Of a DNA stretch of 64,000 bases, positions 51,315 to 60,434 are shown piece after piece. The notes below the pieces were generated by a model. That model was given only the letters and a program-made list of their open reading frames with translations, was not told where the DNA came from and made no database searches. Source of the DNA: JABFXX01 sp964419605 (lineage in GTDB: Bacteria; Myxococcota_A; Polyangia; Haliangiales; Haliangiaceae); the NCBI GenBank assembly GCA_964419605.1, contig CAYQQM010000002.1, forward strand, positions 66,585 to 130,584, read 5' to 3'. Position numbers and translations under genes: made by a program. Each line of letters opens with the position of its first letter. Within the stretch, counting starts at the first letter, position 1.

Positions 51315-51474
51315 GTACAGTTCCCCGTAAGTTGGTGACCACCCCGGTCGCCGAGCCGCGCCGAACGCGAGGCGGAAGGAGGAGCGCTACTGGCGGTCGC
51401 GCGACGACTGACAACGACGCGATCGGCGATGGATCGGAGGCCCGGGTGGTCACGAACTTGCGGGGGACTGTACT
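51314..51474. repeat. Inverted-repeat element after PlsC-like gene
   Basis: A 31-base arm (51314-51344, starting AGTACAGTTCCCCG) and its inverted copy (51444-51474) match at about 28 positions. The 99 bases between are non-coding. The total length is 161 bases and the left arm begins at the last base of the upstream stop codon. It resembles the element at 39252-39450 in size and position but has a different arm sequence. Confidence 0.6.
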
Positions 51475-51484
51475 AAGGACCGCC

Positions 51485-52735
51485 TCAGCGGAGCTGGTCC
51501 CGCAACCCCGCCGCGTGGGCCAGTAGCTGCTCCCGACTATTGCGCGTGGGATTCTCGAGCACGTATTCGTGCAGACCGTCGAGAAGGCGCCCAACGACCG
51601 GGCCTGGCGCAATCTCGAGTGCGTGCATCAGATCGGCGCCGGCGATGTCGAGGTCTTTGATCATGAACGGGTCGTTGATCACGCTTTGGCCGATTGCGAA
51701 ATGCGGAGGTAGCGGCTCCTCAATCGCCCACAACGCCAATAGCTGTTGCGCCGTGTCGCGGCCCAAATTAGAGAACTGTCTTCGAATACTGGCGGCGGTT
51801 GGCATCGCGTCGTCGGGACGCGGCACCCCGGCGGCTAACGAGCCGGCGAGCTGAGTCTCGGCGTTGGAGAATTTCAGTTGTTTGGCCAGCTCAACGATTC
51901 GTTCGCGCACACCCAGGGGCACAAAAAACGCCGCCAGCCGGAGCGGACGGGGCGCTCGATCGATTCGAGCGGTCCAAGGCGCAACATCAGGCTCTGCGAC
52001 CGCAGCATCCAAATGGGGCGCAATATTCTGGACGATTCCACTGCGCTTCGCGATCGCGAGACCGAGCGACGGACGAGTTGTGCCGAACAACTTGCGCAGC
52101 TCGTCCGATACGCGCTCACGCGATACCTTGCTGAGCGATGGGAGCGCCGGCGCAATCCCTGCTTCAGTAGCCGGATCCAGCGAGAACTCAAGTTGAGCGG
52201 CCAGCCGCACCGCACGCATTACTCGCAACCCATCTTCGGTAAAGCGCAGAGTTGCATCGCCGACCGCTCGAAGAACGCGGCGCTCCAGATCCGCTTGCCC
52301 GCCGAATGGGTCGACGATCCGGTCGTTCGCCGGATCGTAGGCAATCGCGTTGACCACGAGGTCTCGGCGCGCCAGATCTTCGATGAGCGAAACGCCGAAT
52401 TGAACCCGATCGGGGCGCCGGCCATCGCTGTAGGCGCCCTCGCCTCGAAACGTCGTGACCTCCACGTGCGTGTGCGCCCCGCGGCCGGTCACAATCGTTA
52501 CCGTGCCATGCGCGATGCCGGTGGGAATCGTATTGCGGAACAGCACCATCACCTCTTCCGGCCGCGCGCTCGACGCTACATCCCAATCGCCCGGTGCTCG
52601 GCCGATCAGCGCGTCGCGCACCGCCCCCCCAACCGTCACCGCCTGGTGGCCCGCATCCGTGAGCCGCGCACAGACGTCGCGTACGTTCGGGGGAACGGCG
52701 GCTGCCAGCCGCTTTTGAGCCTCTCCGTTTGCCAT
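51485..52735 (-). CDS. CCA tRNA nucleotidyltransferase / poly(A) polymerase family
   Basis: 416 residues from ATG 52735. The class-II nucleotidyltransferase head is intact: VTVGGAVRDALIGRAPGDWD with the catalytic D-x-D, EVTTFRGEGAYSDGRRP and DLARRDLVVNAIAYDP, followed by a flexible RNA-binding tail domain (VMRAVRLAAQLEFSLDP). It adds CCA to tRNA ends; tRNA-Thr here lacks an encoded CCA, so such an enzyme is needed. A separate C-terminal HD phosphatase domain is not seen. It follows the AAA-TPR gene by one base. Confidence 0.9.
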   Translation of the reverse strand: MANGEAQKRLAAAVPPNVRDVCARLTDAGHQAVTVGGAVRDALIGRAPGDWDVASSARPEEVMVLFRNTIPTGIAHGTVTIVTGRGAHTHVEVTTFRGEGAYSDGRRPDRVQFGVSLIEDLARRDLVVNAIAYDPANDRIVDPFGGQADLERRVLRAVGDATLRFTEDGLRVMRAVRLAAQLEFSLDPATEAGIAPALPSLSKVSRERVSDELRKLFGTTRPSLGLAIAKRSGIVQNIAPHLDAAVAEPDVAPWTARIDRAPRPLRLAAFFVPLGVRERIVELAKQLKFSNAETQLAGSLAAGVPRPDDAMPTAASIRRQFSNLGRDTAQQLLALWAIEEPLPPHFAIGQSVINDPFMIKDLDIAGADLMHALEIAPGPVVGRLLDGLHEYVLENPTRNSREQLLAHAAGLRDQLR

Positions 52736-52736
52736 G

Positions 52737-55571
52737 TTAGTCCGAATGGGCTGCGCCCCGTAAGCGGGCAAATATATCGTGTGCCCGACTGCGCAGCAGT
52801 TGTGCCTCTTCGTTCGACTGAGCCCGCTCTCGGACTCCGGCGAGCCCTTGGTACGCCCGCGCCAATTCCACCTCGTTCTTCACTGCGGATAAGATTTCGA
52901 TCGCACGCTCGAAATCCTCTCGAGCATCGAGATCCCTTCCCATCGCTGCCGCAACTTCAGCTTTGATGCGGAACCCCGACCCAAGGTGGGCGCGCAATCC
53001 GGCCGACAAACTGACTTCGATCGCAGCATGAGCCTCGGTATCAGCGGATTCCAAATCCCCCAGCTTGAGGTACAGCTGTGCCAACCGGTGATGGGTCACG
53101 GTTAGCACAACCCGATCGTGATGACCTAACGCCAGAGACTTCGCTTCCATTAGATCCTTGGTCGCCTCAGCACCTCGACCCATCAAACCTTTGACTTCAC
53201 CGGTGCGTGAAAGAACTTCGGCAAGCGCCTGCTTGTCACCCACTTCTCTCGCTAGCGTACCCGCCTCGGTGAGCAACTCGATCGCCGTCTCGTGGTTTCC
53301 GTCGTCGGCATGCACCCCCGAGAGATCGCACAGCGATTGGACAACCCCAACAAGGTCGTTGGAGTCGCGCCGCAGGTCAAGCGCCTCTCGAAACTGCGCA
53401 ATTGCCGCGTTAAAGTTACCGCTATCGTGGTGAACCCTGCCGATGTTCGCGTGCGATAACGCAGTCGACCGGCGATCGCCAACCGCCCGCCGGATCGCAA
53501 GGGCCTGGCGATGTAAGTCCAGCGCTTGCATGTACTCGCCGCGGAGCCAGTAGACCCGACCGATATCGTCGAGTGTTGCGGCGATTCCTCGGTCATCGCG
53601 CGAGCGCTTAAATAGCTCATGAGCGCGGTGCAGGTGCTCCAGCGCTTCATCGTAACGCCCGATGCGCCGCTGACTGCGGCCCAGCCGAGCGTATGCTGCC
53701 CCGGCTTTGTTGAGGTTGTCGTAGCGCCAAGCAACGTGAAGCATCTCGAGAAAACAGGCAGCAGACTCCTGAGTTTTTCCCATTTGTTCGAGGACATCGC
53801 CCAAATTGTGTAGAGCATCCAGCCGGGCGGGCGCATCGATCTGACGAAGCATCGCCAAACCCTTTTCGTACAACGCGCGCGCTTCTTCATGGCAATACCG
53901 CGCTCGGGCGCGGTCGCCGCCCTGCACGTAGCACCGGCCGGCTCGCCGCAGATCGCCGCCGCGCTCGTACAGCGCCGCAAGAAGCTCGAGCTGCTCATCG
54001 CGCAAGGCCGACAGCTTTGCCTCTAGCCACTGCGCAGCCGCTATGTGATATCTGGCCAGTTTTCGGGGCTCGGTAGAGCCCGCAACGTGCTCGCGCTCCA
54101 GATTGTGTTTGAACACCACCTCAATGTCGCCCACCACTGACGAATCCTCGGAATCCAGCAGCAACACGTAGTCTCGCTCAGCGAGGATCGAAAGCAGATC
54201 CGACACCCGGCGACGAACGTCTTCGCCGTCCCCCCACTGGAGATCGAGCGGCACAGCGGCATCCACACCTGCCGTTAGCTCGAGCCGCGTCATGGCTACC
54301 ACTGCGGATACCCAAAATACGTTCCCAAACACTGCTGCCTTCTCGAGCAGATCGCGCTCTTCCGGATCCAGAGCGGCGATGCGAGCTTCGATCGCCTCTT
54401 CAATGGAGATCGGCAGCTCAGTTTCGCTGGCTCGTTTTGGATCGAGCCGCCAAACCGGCCCGCTGTCGTCGAGAGCACCGTTGGCGAGGAAGCGCCGAAC
54501 CAACTGCTCCAAGACGGCGGGATTCCCTCCAGTCATCTCGATCGCAAACTGGATCGTATCGTCGGGAACTCCAGCGCAGCGGGACAAAAGGTTCTTAAAC
54601 ATCTGTTCGGCTTCGTCGCCGTCCAGGTTGCGCAGGTCGATCCGCGCATGCGTCACGGCGCCTTCACCCCAGTTCACCGCGCGAACCAACATCTCGGGAC
54701 GCGTGGCCGCAACGATGACGACCGGCGTTCCGGATAGATTCGCAATCACATTATCGAGAAGTGACAAGGTGTGATCGTCAGCCCACTGTAAGTCGTCGAG
54801 CACAAGAAGTATCGGTGTACTCGTTGCATCTAGTTCGATGAAGCGTCGCAACGCTGTGCTCGCCATCTCGTCGTGCTGCTTTGGATTTTCCGTCAACGCT
54901 CCCAGAAATGGCGTCGCTGGATACGACAACCCGACAAACTCACCGAGAAAATGCGACATTTCCGCAACTTGATCCGGCACCACCGCTTCCAGTTGGGCCA
55001 CAAAGCTCGCTCGCAGCGACTCCTCACCGTCCTTGGACAGATCGAATCGGTGGCGAAGCAGCGAGGCCACTGCTGCTAGCGGGACGGGACGTCCCGCTAA
55101 GTCCCGTTCCGCCACACCGTGATAGATGCGTGCCGTCCAATCGGCCGACCCTTGAACGTGGGCGATCATCTCATTGATCAGGCGCGTTTTCCCGGTCCCC
55201 TGATTTCCGACGATCGTTACCAGTTGCGGTGCCTGAAAGTCGAACGCGCGTGCACATGCTTCCTGTAGCCTAGCAAGCGCACTTGCTCGTCCGACAAGAG
55301 GAGATCGGACGCCGCGTCGCGGTTCCGGTATGGCGGCAATTCGGATCATGCTGCGCCGTCGATCCGCGTCTGGCTGCAAAAAATCCGCTGGTGGAGGGTG
55401 CGCCTCGGGAGGACTCTGTGGGTGACCGGACCACCCGCGGTCCGAAGGAGGAATGTCGGCGGGCCTCACCACTCCGCTACCCTTCAGGGGCGTTCGAGCG
55501 GAAGCTGAGCGGTCCGAACCAGAACCTGTCGACACTGCAATGAGGTTATCAGATTGGCGGGAACGAGACAT
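52737..55571 (-). CDS. AAA ATPase with tetratricopeptide repeats (large regulator)
   Basis: 944 residues from ATG 55571; another ATG at 55349 would cut 74 low-complexity residues. Residues about 115-330 are an AAA_16-type ATPase (Walker A VGNQGTGKTRLINEM, Walker B ILLVLDDLQWADDH). From about residue 560 there are some eight tetratricopeptide repeats (for example ALYEKGLAMLRQ, AAYARLGRSQRRIGRYDEA, LHRQALAIRRAVGDRRSTA). It resembles the STAND/MalT type that responds to a ligand, but no kinase or HTH domain is visible. It is divergent from the CX5CH lipoprotein gene by 31 bases. Confidence 0.85.
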   Translation of the reverse strand: MSRSRQSDNLIAVSTGSGSDRSASARTPLKGSGVVRPADIPPSDRGWSGHPQSPPEAHPPPADFLQPDADRRRSMIRIAAIPEPRRGVRSPLVGRASALARLQEACARAFDFQAPQLVTIVGNQGTGKTRLINEMIAHVQGSADWTARIYHGVAERDLAGRPVPLAAVASLLRHRFDLSKDGEESLRASFVAQLEAVVPDQVAEMSHFLGEFVGLSYPATPFLGALTENPKQHDEMASTALRRFIELDATSTPILLVLDDLQWADDHTLSLLDNVIANLSGTPVVIVAATRPEMLVRAVNWGEGAVTHARIDLRNLDGDEAEQMFKNLLSRCAGVPDDTIQFAIEMTGGNPAVLEQLVRRFLANGALDDSGPVWRLDPKRASETELPISIEEAIEARIAALDPEERDLLEKAAVFGNVFWVSAVVAMTRLELTAGVDAAVPLDLQWGDGEDVRRRVSDLLSILAERDYVLLLDSEDSSVVGDIEVVFKHNLEREHVAGSTEPRKLARYHIAAAQWLEAKLSALRDEQLELLAALYERGGDLRRAGRCYVQGGDRARARYCHEEARALYEKGLAMLRQIDAPARLDALHNLGDVLEQMGKTQESAACFLEMLHVAWRYDNLNKAGAAYARLGRSQRRIGRYDEALEHLHRAHELFKRSRDDRGIAATLDDIGRVYWLRGEYMQALDLHRQALAIRRAVGDRRSTALSHANIGRVHHDSGNFNAAIAQFREALDLRRDSNDLVGVVQSLCDLSGVHADDGNHETAIELLTEAGTLAREVGDKQALAEVLSRTGEVKGLMGRGAEATKDLMEAKSLALGHHDRVVLTVTHHRLAQLYLKLGDLESADTEAHAAIEVSLSAGLRAHLGSGFRIKAEVAAAMGRDLDAREDFERAIEILSAVKNEVELARAYQGLAGVRERAQSNEEAQLLRSRAHDIFARLRGAAHSD

Positions 55572-55602
55572 GTGCTTCGCTGCGGGTGTATCGTAGGAAG
55601 AG

Positions 55603-56013
55603 ATGGACGCTCGGTGGGGGCTAATAGCGTGCACTGCGATCGGACTCGCCGGCTGCCCCACGGTCGACCTCGGGGATACGCCTGCAGAGATTGCTGCCTG
55701 TAATCCAGCCAAGGGCATCGCGTATTTTCGTTCTGACATCCAACCGAAGTTCTTCAAGCTCCCCGACTCCGGCGGTTGTGTTCGAAACTCGGCATGTCAC
55801 GACCAAGCCCATGGCCTCACCCTCGATCGCGTCGACCCGATCGACGATGTGGCCAACTATAGGGTCACCCAGGGATATCTCAACTGCGGCTCGCCGATGG
55901 CGAGTCCCCTCCTGACTAAACCGCTCGCCGGAATCGAGGGCCATGGCGGTGGCGACATCTTTGCAAGCCTCGGCGATCCGGCGGTTGCGACCTTCCTTAT
56001 GTGGTTCCAGTGA
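55603..56013 (+). CDS. Lipoprotein with CX5CH cytochrome-like motif
   Basis: 136 residues. The signal ends in a lipobox (IGLAGC). The mature part contains SGGCVRNSACHDQAHGLTLD, where CVRNSACH gives a C-x5-C-H spacing like that of planctomycete-type cytochrome c domains, but not the strict CXXCH. A second part (NCGSPMASPLLTKPLAG and ATFLMWF) matches the rest of such domains. It may bind heme or be a derivative that has lost it. It is the first of four envelope genes read rightwards. Confidence 0.6.
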   Translation: MDARWGLIACTAIGLAGCPTVDLGDTPAEIAACNPAKGIAYFRSDIQPKFFKLPDSGGCVRNSACHDQAHGLTLDRVDPIDDVANYRVTQGYLNCGSPMASPLLTKPLAGIEGHGGGDIFASLGDPAVATFLMWFQ

Positions 56014-56780
56014 AGAACGCTATCGCAGTCGCAGCGCTGTTGACGGCGCTTTGCAGCTTGTCGCGGCAGGCCGCCGCGGAGGCATACCTGCGTGTAATCG
56101 CTCAGAAAGCGTCCGTGCATTCCGGCCCCGGAATCGGCTATCGCGAAGTGGCCGTCGCCACGCGAGACCAAGTCTACGAAGTGCTCGAGCGCGGCACCAA
56201 TGGGTACTGGTTCAAGGTCGAACTCGACGATGGTACGAGCGGATGGATCGTCGGCGACGTGGTCTACCCGTTCGAGGTCGGAGAACAGGAGCGGCCTGGA
56301 ATCGCTACCCGAATGGGGCGAGCGATCAAGCGGGCAATCCTCGCCCCGTCTCCCGTACCCTACGCCAACTTTGGTCTGTCGTTCTCATCGGGGCTGTTGG
56401 AGGGGGAAGGGGTGTACTTGTTGCGGCCATCGTGGTTGATCGATCCCTATTGGGCGCTCGAAGGATTCGCCGGCCTGTCGCCGCGCAGTGAAAAAGACAT
56501 CTACCTAGGCGGGCTCGCGTTTCTACTTCGGTTGGCGCCTGGTTCGGTCATCGGTCCGTACGCAACCATTGGCCTGGGCGTCGCTCACATCACCCCAAAG
56601 GCCGACAATTACATCGATCCGCGTGAAAACCTTATGGCGCTGGGCGCCGGCGGCGGCCTCGAAATCACGTTCAAAAAGCAGATTACGGCGCGATTCGATG
56701 TGCGCAATTGGACTCTGTTCAATCAGAATCATTCGAACAACGGACAGGAGTACACCGGTGGACTCGCGATCTTTTTTTAA
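56010..56780 (+). CDS. SH3-domain outer-membrane beta-barrel protein
   Basis: 256 residues from the GTG at 56010, which overlaps the previous stop. A signal peptide (ending RQAAAEA) is followed by a bacterial SH3 domain (YLRVIAQKASVHSGPGIGYREV, cut here to ASVHSGPGIGYREV; then NGYWFKVELDDGTSGWIVGD), and a membrane-barrel part (NFGLSFSSGLLEGEGVYLLR, cut to NFGLSFSSGLLEGEGVY; ITARFDVRNWTLF ending GGLAIFF). The SH3 part may bind peptidoglycan and the barrel the outer membrane. Confidence 0.7.
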   Translation: MKNAIAVAALLTALCSLSRQAAAEAYLRVIAQKASVHSGPGIGYREVAVATRDQVYEVLERGTNGYWFKVELDDGTSGWIVGDVVYPFEVGEQERPGIATRMGRAIKRAILAPSPVPYANFGLSFSSGLLEGEGVYLLRPSWLIDPYWALEGFAGLSPRSEKDIYLGGLAFLLRLAPGSVIGPYATIGLGVAHITPKADNYIDPRENLMALGAGGGLEITFKKQITARFDVRNWTLFNQNHSNNGQEYTGGLAIFF

Positions 56781-56985
56781 GGTTTTCGTAGTCGTTGCGC
56801 TGTCGGTTGTCGCAGGATGCGGCCGCATGGCGGTGCGCGCGTCAGAAAAGGAATTTCTTGCCGACCAAGCGATGGTCTTCGACGACGACTCTCATGAAGC
56901 CGCGGCAGAGGACCACGTTCTGAGCAACCGAGAAGGCGCAGCAGGCGGCAACGGCGCGGGGGGTGGGGGTTGCGGCTGCAACTAA
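56758..56985 (+). CDS. DUF4266 lipoprotein with GGGGCGCN tail
   Basis: 75 residues from a GTG overlapping the previous gene by 23 bases. The lipobox is VVAGC. It has the DUF4266 pattern EKEFLADQAMVFDDDS ... HVLSNREGA and ends in GGGGCGCN with two cysteines. It is followed directly by a DUF3570 gene, the standard partner. This pair is often found next to thioredoxin-like or flavin-transfer genes, none of which is seen here. Function unknown; the conserved Gly/Cys tail suggests redox or metal binding. Confidence 0.8.
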   Translation: MDSRSFFKVFVVVALSVVAGCGRMAVRASEKEFLADQAMVFDDDSHEAAAEDHVLSNREGAAGGNGAGGGGCGCN

Positions 56986-58232
56986 CTCGCCTTCTTGCAC
57001 TCCTACTCCTCGGTGTAGGCGCATCCCCCGCCCGTGCCGAAGATCGGGCGCAAATTTCGACCATGCTGTTTCAGGAGAGCCGATCCGGCGACAAAGGCGG
57101 GCTAACGGTCGTGCATCCGCAGGTCGACGTCGGAGCGGACATTGGCCGTTTCGTCGGAGTAGACCTCAGGTACGCGGCCGATGCCGTCACGGGCGCAACC
57201 GCAACGACCTACCAGGTCGACGCCGTTTCGGCGGCGACGTCGTTTTCCGACATTCGGCATGAAGGCACCCTCGCGCTGGCGCTACAAGGTCGCCGTTCCA
57301 AACTAGTTATCAATACGACCTTTGGCACCGAACGCGACTACCTATCGCGCCAAATCGGCGGCACTGCATCGATCGATTTGCCAGGACGGAACACGAACGT
57401 GGCACTCGCGTACAGTCATTCGTTCGATGTGGTGTGTGACCGAGACAATGGCGATGCGATGCCACTGGAGCGACAAGCGCTGACCGGCGCCGAGACATGC
57501 GACAAGTCTGGCCTCATGTTTGGAAAAGATCGCCCGGGTTTCACTCGGTGGCGCAAATTAGCAATCGACACAGCGCAATTCACGCTAACGCAAACCCTGT
57601 CGCCCACAATGAACCTTCAGGTGGCTGCCTACGGCCAGATTCTCGAGGGTTTCCAGTCGAATCCATACCGCCGCGTCAAAGTGGGTGGAAATTCGCCACA
57701 GGAACATATTCCCGATACGCGCGCCCGCTGGTCGGTAAAAGCGCGGCTGAATCGGTTCTTGCCCGCGCTTCGCGCCGCGGTGCATTTCGATGCGCGCTTT
57801 TACGACGATACCTGGCGCGTTTACGGCGGCGATGCCGAGCTCGGGTATTCGCAGTACCTCGGAACTTCCCTGTTGCTCAAAGTTCGCGCTCGCGTATATC
57901 AACAGGCGGCTGCAAAGTTTTTTAAAGACGCATTCTTCTATGAAACCGAGTCCACTGCAGGCGAGTACTACACTGGAGACCGCGAGCTATCGCCCGTCCG
58001 AAGCGCCCTCGTCGGCGCAAAATTGACGCTAATCACTGTGAGCGACGACCACCCGATCTGGGGACTATTCGACAAGCTGCAATTCCACGTGAAGGGCGAC
58101 CTCCTCGTACTGGACCAAGTCGCTGCCGATAGCTCGCTTAGCAATCCCGCCGGGATATCCACGCAATTTCTCTACGGCAATAGCTTCGTAGACGCACTCG
58201 TGCTTCAAGCCGGACTGCAGGGAAATTATTAA
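56970..58232 (+). CDS. DUF3570 outer-membrane beta-barrel protein
   Basis: 420 residues from a TTG inside the end of the DUF4266 gene (overlap 16 bases). A signal peptide (ends SPARA) leads to ISTMLFQESRSGDKGGLTVV, cut here to FQESRSGDKGGLTVVHPQ, then many beta strands (for example TTYQVDAVSAATSF, LSPTMNLQVAAYGQIL, SVKARLNRFLPALRAAVHF) consistent with an outer-membrane barrel. It works with DUF4266; together with the CX5CH and SH3-barrel genes it may be an envelope redox or transport unit. Confidence 0.8.
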   Translation: MRLQLTRLLALLLLGVGASPARAEDRAQISTMLFQESRSGDKGGLTVVHPQVDVGADIGRFVGVDLRYAADAVTGATATTYQVDAVSAATSFSDIRHEGTLALALQGRRSKLVINTTFGTERDYLSRQIGGTASIDLPGRNTNVALAYSHSFDVVCDRDNGDAMPLERQALTGAETCDKSGLMFGKDRPGFTRWRKLAIDTAQFTLTQTLSPTMNLQVAAYGQILEGFQSNPYRRVKVGGNSPQEHIPDTRARWSVKARLNRFLPALRAAVHFDARFYDDTWRVYGGDAELGYSQYLGTSLLLKVRARVYQQAAAKFFKDAFFYETESTAGEYYTGDRELSPVRSALVGAKLTLITVSDDHPIWGLFDKLQFHVKGDLLVLDQVAADSSLSNPAGISTQFLYGNSFVDALVLQAGLQGNY

Positions 58233-58318
58233 GGACGTTCAGTAGTTCCGGGTCTCCGATATCCTATTCTCAACGTCGTACTCGCTTCCACAACAGACGT
58301 TGCTGTACTCTTACCTAC

Positions 58319-59626
58319 ATGTACCGCTATGGCGACGGCACGCCCTTCCCCCTGGACGAAAACTTCATCGAAACGCTGACCATGGCGGTAGAAGCGTGCA
58401 CCAACGCGTTCATGCCCCTCACCGAGCTCGACGAACGGCGCGAGCAGGCGAAAACGGCGCGTCTCGAGGCCGACCGTGAAGCCGCACGCCTAGCAGAACT
58501 CGACAGGGTACTTGCAGCTGCCTTGGCCCCCTATATGAGCTCCGACGCAAAGAATGGAGCGCAAACGCTCGGTGTGGCCCAAAAGGCCACCGTAACCACC
58601 AAACAAGCCATTCAGCAGGCGCGGGCACAGATCGATGGCCGAATTCGTTCGCTGGAGGGCCAAGCCGCCGCCTCGACCGCCGCTGAAGCAGTACTCGCTG
58701 CAATGCGCGCGTTCTTCGACCAATGCCAGCTGCCCAATGCCAAGTGGACCATGTCCTGGGACGCCCGATCCGCCGAAGCTGCGGGCACTGCCACGGCGTC
58801 ATCGGGAAAGTTGGCGGCCAAATTCAGACTCAAGTTGGAATCCGCGCGTCAGCCAATTCGCGTCGATCAGGTAGCGGACGCCGTGATCGTTCACATGATG
58901 CGAAAGGCGTTCCTGGGCAAAACGAAGCCAGCCCCCGTCGACCTGGGCAAATACGTCATGGTTGCTTTTGAACGGACTCCGACGAGCACCGTGATCACGC
59001 TGCGCGAGAAACCAGAGAAACACTCCCAAGGCCTGCAATTCAGAGTCACCGAGCAAAGCGTGACCTGGCAGCCCGTATCTGCTACGGGCGAAACCGAACT
59101 CGATGTAAATCCACTCGATTCGGATGATGCAGCGGGTATTCTGCGGCTGGCCGACGGAGCCCACCGTGTACTAAAAGACCTGGTGAACCAGCGCGAGCTC
59201 GTCGATATCATTCTCAATGGCCAACCACTGGCCAAGCTTGCCGAGCCGCGCGCAGTGCCGATGGACGTCCTTGAACAACTCACGCCGCTTTCCCGTTCTC
59301 TCCGCGAGCGCAGCCGAATGTCCGGCGAGCTGGTGATGAAGCGCGACATCGATGGCGGTCGCCGCGAAGAGCTCTTTGTGCCGCGGGCTCAGCTATCACA
59401 ACACTTTGCGAAGCTACCTGCCGAGTACCGGCGTCCCTTCGAGGACATGGGAATATCCGGCGAAGATACCCAGCCATCCATCGAAATCGGTCAACTTCGA
59501 CCGCCCACTGCCCCCAATCCACCGACTCCGCCGCCCGCAACTAGCGCGGGCGGCATGTTCACCGTCAAAGTCGATCCCGACATTACGCATGTGGCACCGC
59601 GCAAGCGGGACGTCTCGGAGGACTAG
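58319..59626 (+). CDS. Coiled-coil protein, unknown function
   Basis: 435 residues with no signal or membrane segment. Residues about 20-75 form a strong coiled coil (ELDERREQAKTARLEADREA), followed by a mixed domain (LEKP-like strands, VTWQPVSATGETELDVNP) and a Pro-rich tail (PPTAPNPPTPPPATSAGG). I do not recognise a named family. It stands between the DUF3570 gene and a glycosyltransferase on the same strand. Confidence 0.55.
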   Translation: MYRYGDGTPFPLDENFIETLTMAVEACTNAFMPLTELDERREQAKTARLEADREAARLAELDRVLAAALAPYMSSDAKNGAQTLGVAQKATVTTKQAIQQARAQIDGRIRSLEGQAAASTAAEAVLAAMRAFFDQCQLPNAKWTMSWDARSAEAAGTATASSGKLAAKFRLKLESARQPIRVDQVADAVIVHMMRKAFLGKTKPAPVDLGKYVMVAFERTPTSTVITLREKPEKHSQGLQFRVTEQSVTWQPVSATGETELDVNPLDSDDAAGILRLADGAHRVLKDLVNQRELVDIILNGQPLAKLAEPRAVPMDVLEQLTPLSRSLRERSRMSGELVMKRDIDGGRREELFVPRAQLSQHFAKLPAEYRRPFEDMGISGEDTQPSIEIGQLRPPTAPNPPTPPPATSAGGMFTVKVDPDITHVAPRKRDVSED

Positions 59627-59695
59627 CTACTTTAGGGTCCGTTTCTCCGCTGCACGACCGTCAACGCGTTTCGGCTAGTGATACGGTGCGCTGGT

Positions 59696-60412
59696 ATGGC
59701 CACGCTGATTATCGTGCCGACGTACAATGAGCGCGAAAACGTCCCAGACATTTGCGACCGCCTGTTTGCAGCCCTCCCCGACGTGAACGTGCTGTTCGTC
59801 GACGACAACTCCCCGGATGGCACGGGGCAGCTTCTCGATGAGCTCGCCGCAACCAACCATCGGCTCCACGTCATGCACCGCGCCGGAAAACTCGGACTCG
59901 GCACGGCGTACGTCGCAGGCTTCCAGTGGGCTCTGGCGCGAAGCTATGACTTCATCTTTGAAATGGATGCCGACGGCAGTCACGATGCGAAGTACCTGCC
60001 ACAGATGCTGGCTCTCGCTGAGGCTGGTGCCGACGTCGTCGTCGGTAGCCGAAATATCCCTGGCGGAGGCACGATGAATTGGGGCATCGGTAGAAAGCTA
60101 ATATCTCGTGGCGGCAGCCTATACGCGAGGACCATTCTCGGAATCGATGTCCGAGATGTGACCGCTGGATTTATTTGCTGGCGCAGGCGAGCGCTGGAGG
60201 TGCTGGACCTGTCAACGCTGGAGTCAAATGGCTATATGTTCCAGATCGAGACCAAGTATCGCGCACTCCGCGCTGGCCTAAAGATCGTGGAAACGCCGAT
60301 CATCTTCATCGACCGCCGGGTTGGCCAGTCGAAGATGTCGCGAGCCATCGTGGCCGAAGCACTGTGGAAAGTATGGGATCTGCGACTGCGGAACCTGAGA
60401 TCGCGTTTCTGA
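59696..60412 (+). CDS. Dolichol-phosphate-mannose-synthase-like glycosyltransferase (GT2)
   Basis: 238 residues from ATG 59696. GT2 hallmarks are LIIVPTYNERENVPDIC, VDDNSPDGTGQ, the DxD as EMDADGSH, and the GT2-DPM signature region KLGLGTAYVAGFQWAL. DVTAGFICWRRRALEVLD and the C-terminal QSKMSRAIVAEALWKVW are like polyprenol-phosphate mannosyltransferases (DPM1/Ppm1), which make polyprenyl-phosphate mannose or a similar donor for envelope glycans. No membrane helix is seen. Confidence 0.92.
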   Translation: MATLIIVPTYNERENVPDICDRLFAALPDVNVLFVDDNSPDGTGQLLDELAATNHRLHVMHRAGKLGLGTAYVAGFQWALARSYDFIFEMDADGSHDAKYLPQMLALAEAGADVVVGSRNIPGGGTMNWGIGRKLISRGGSLYARTILGIDVRDVTAGFICWRRRALEVLDLSTLESNGYMFQIETKYRALRAGLKIVETPIIFIDRRVGQSKMSRAIVAEALWKVWDLRLRNLRSRF

Positions 60413-60434
60413 GGTACGCTTACAGCGAAGCCCG

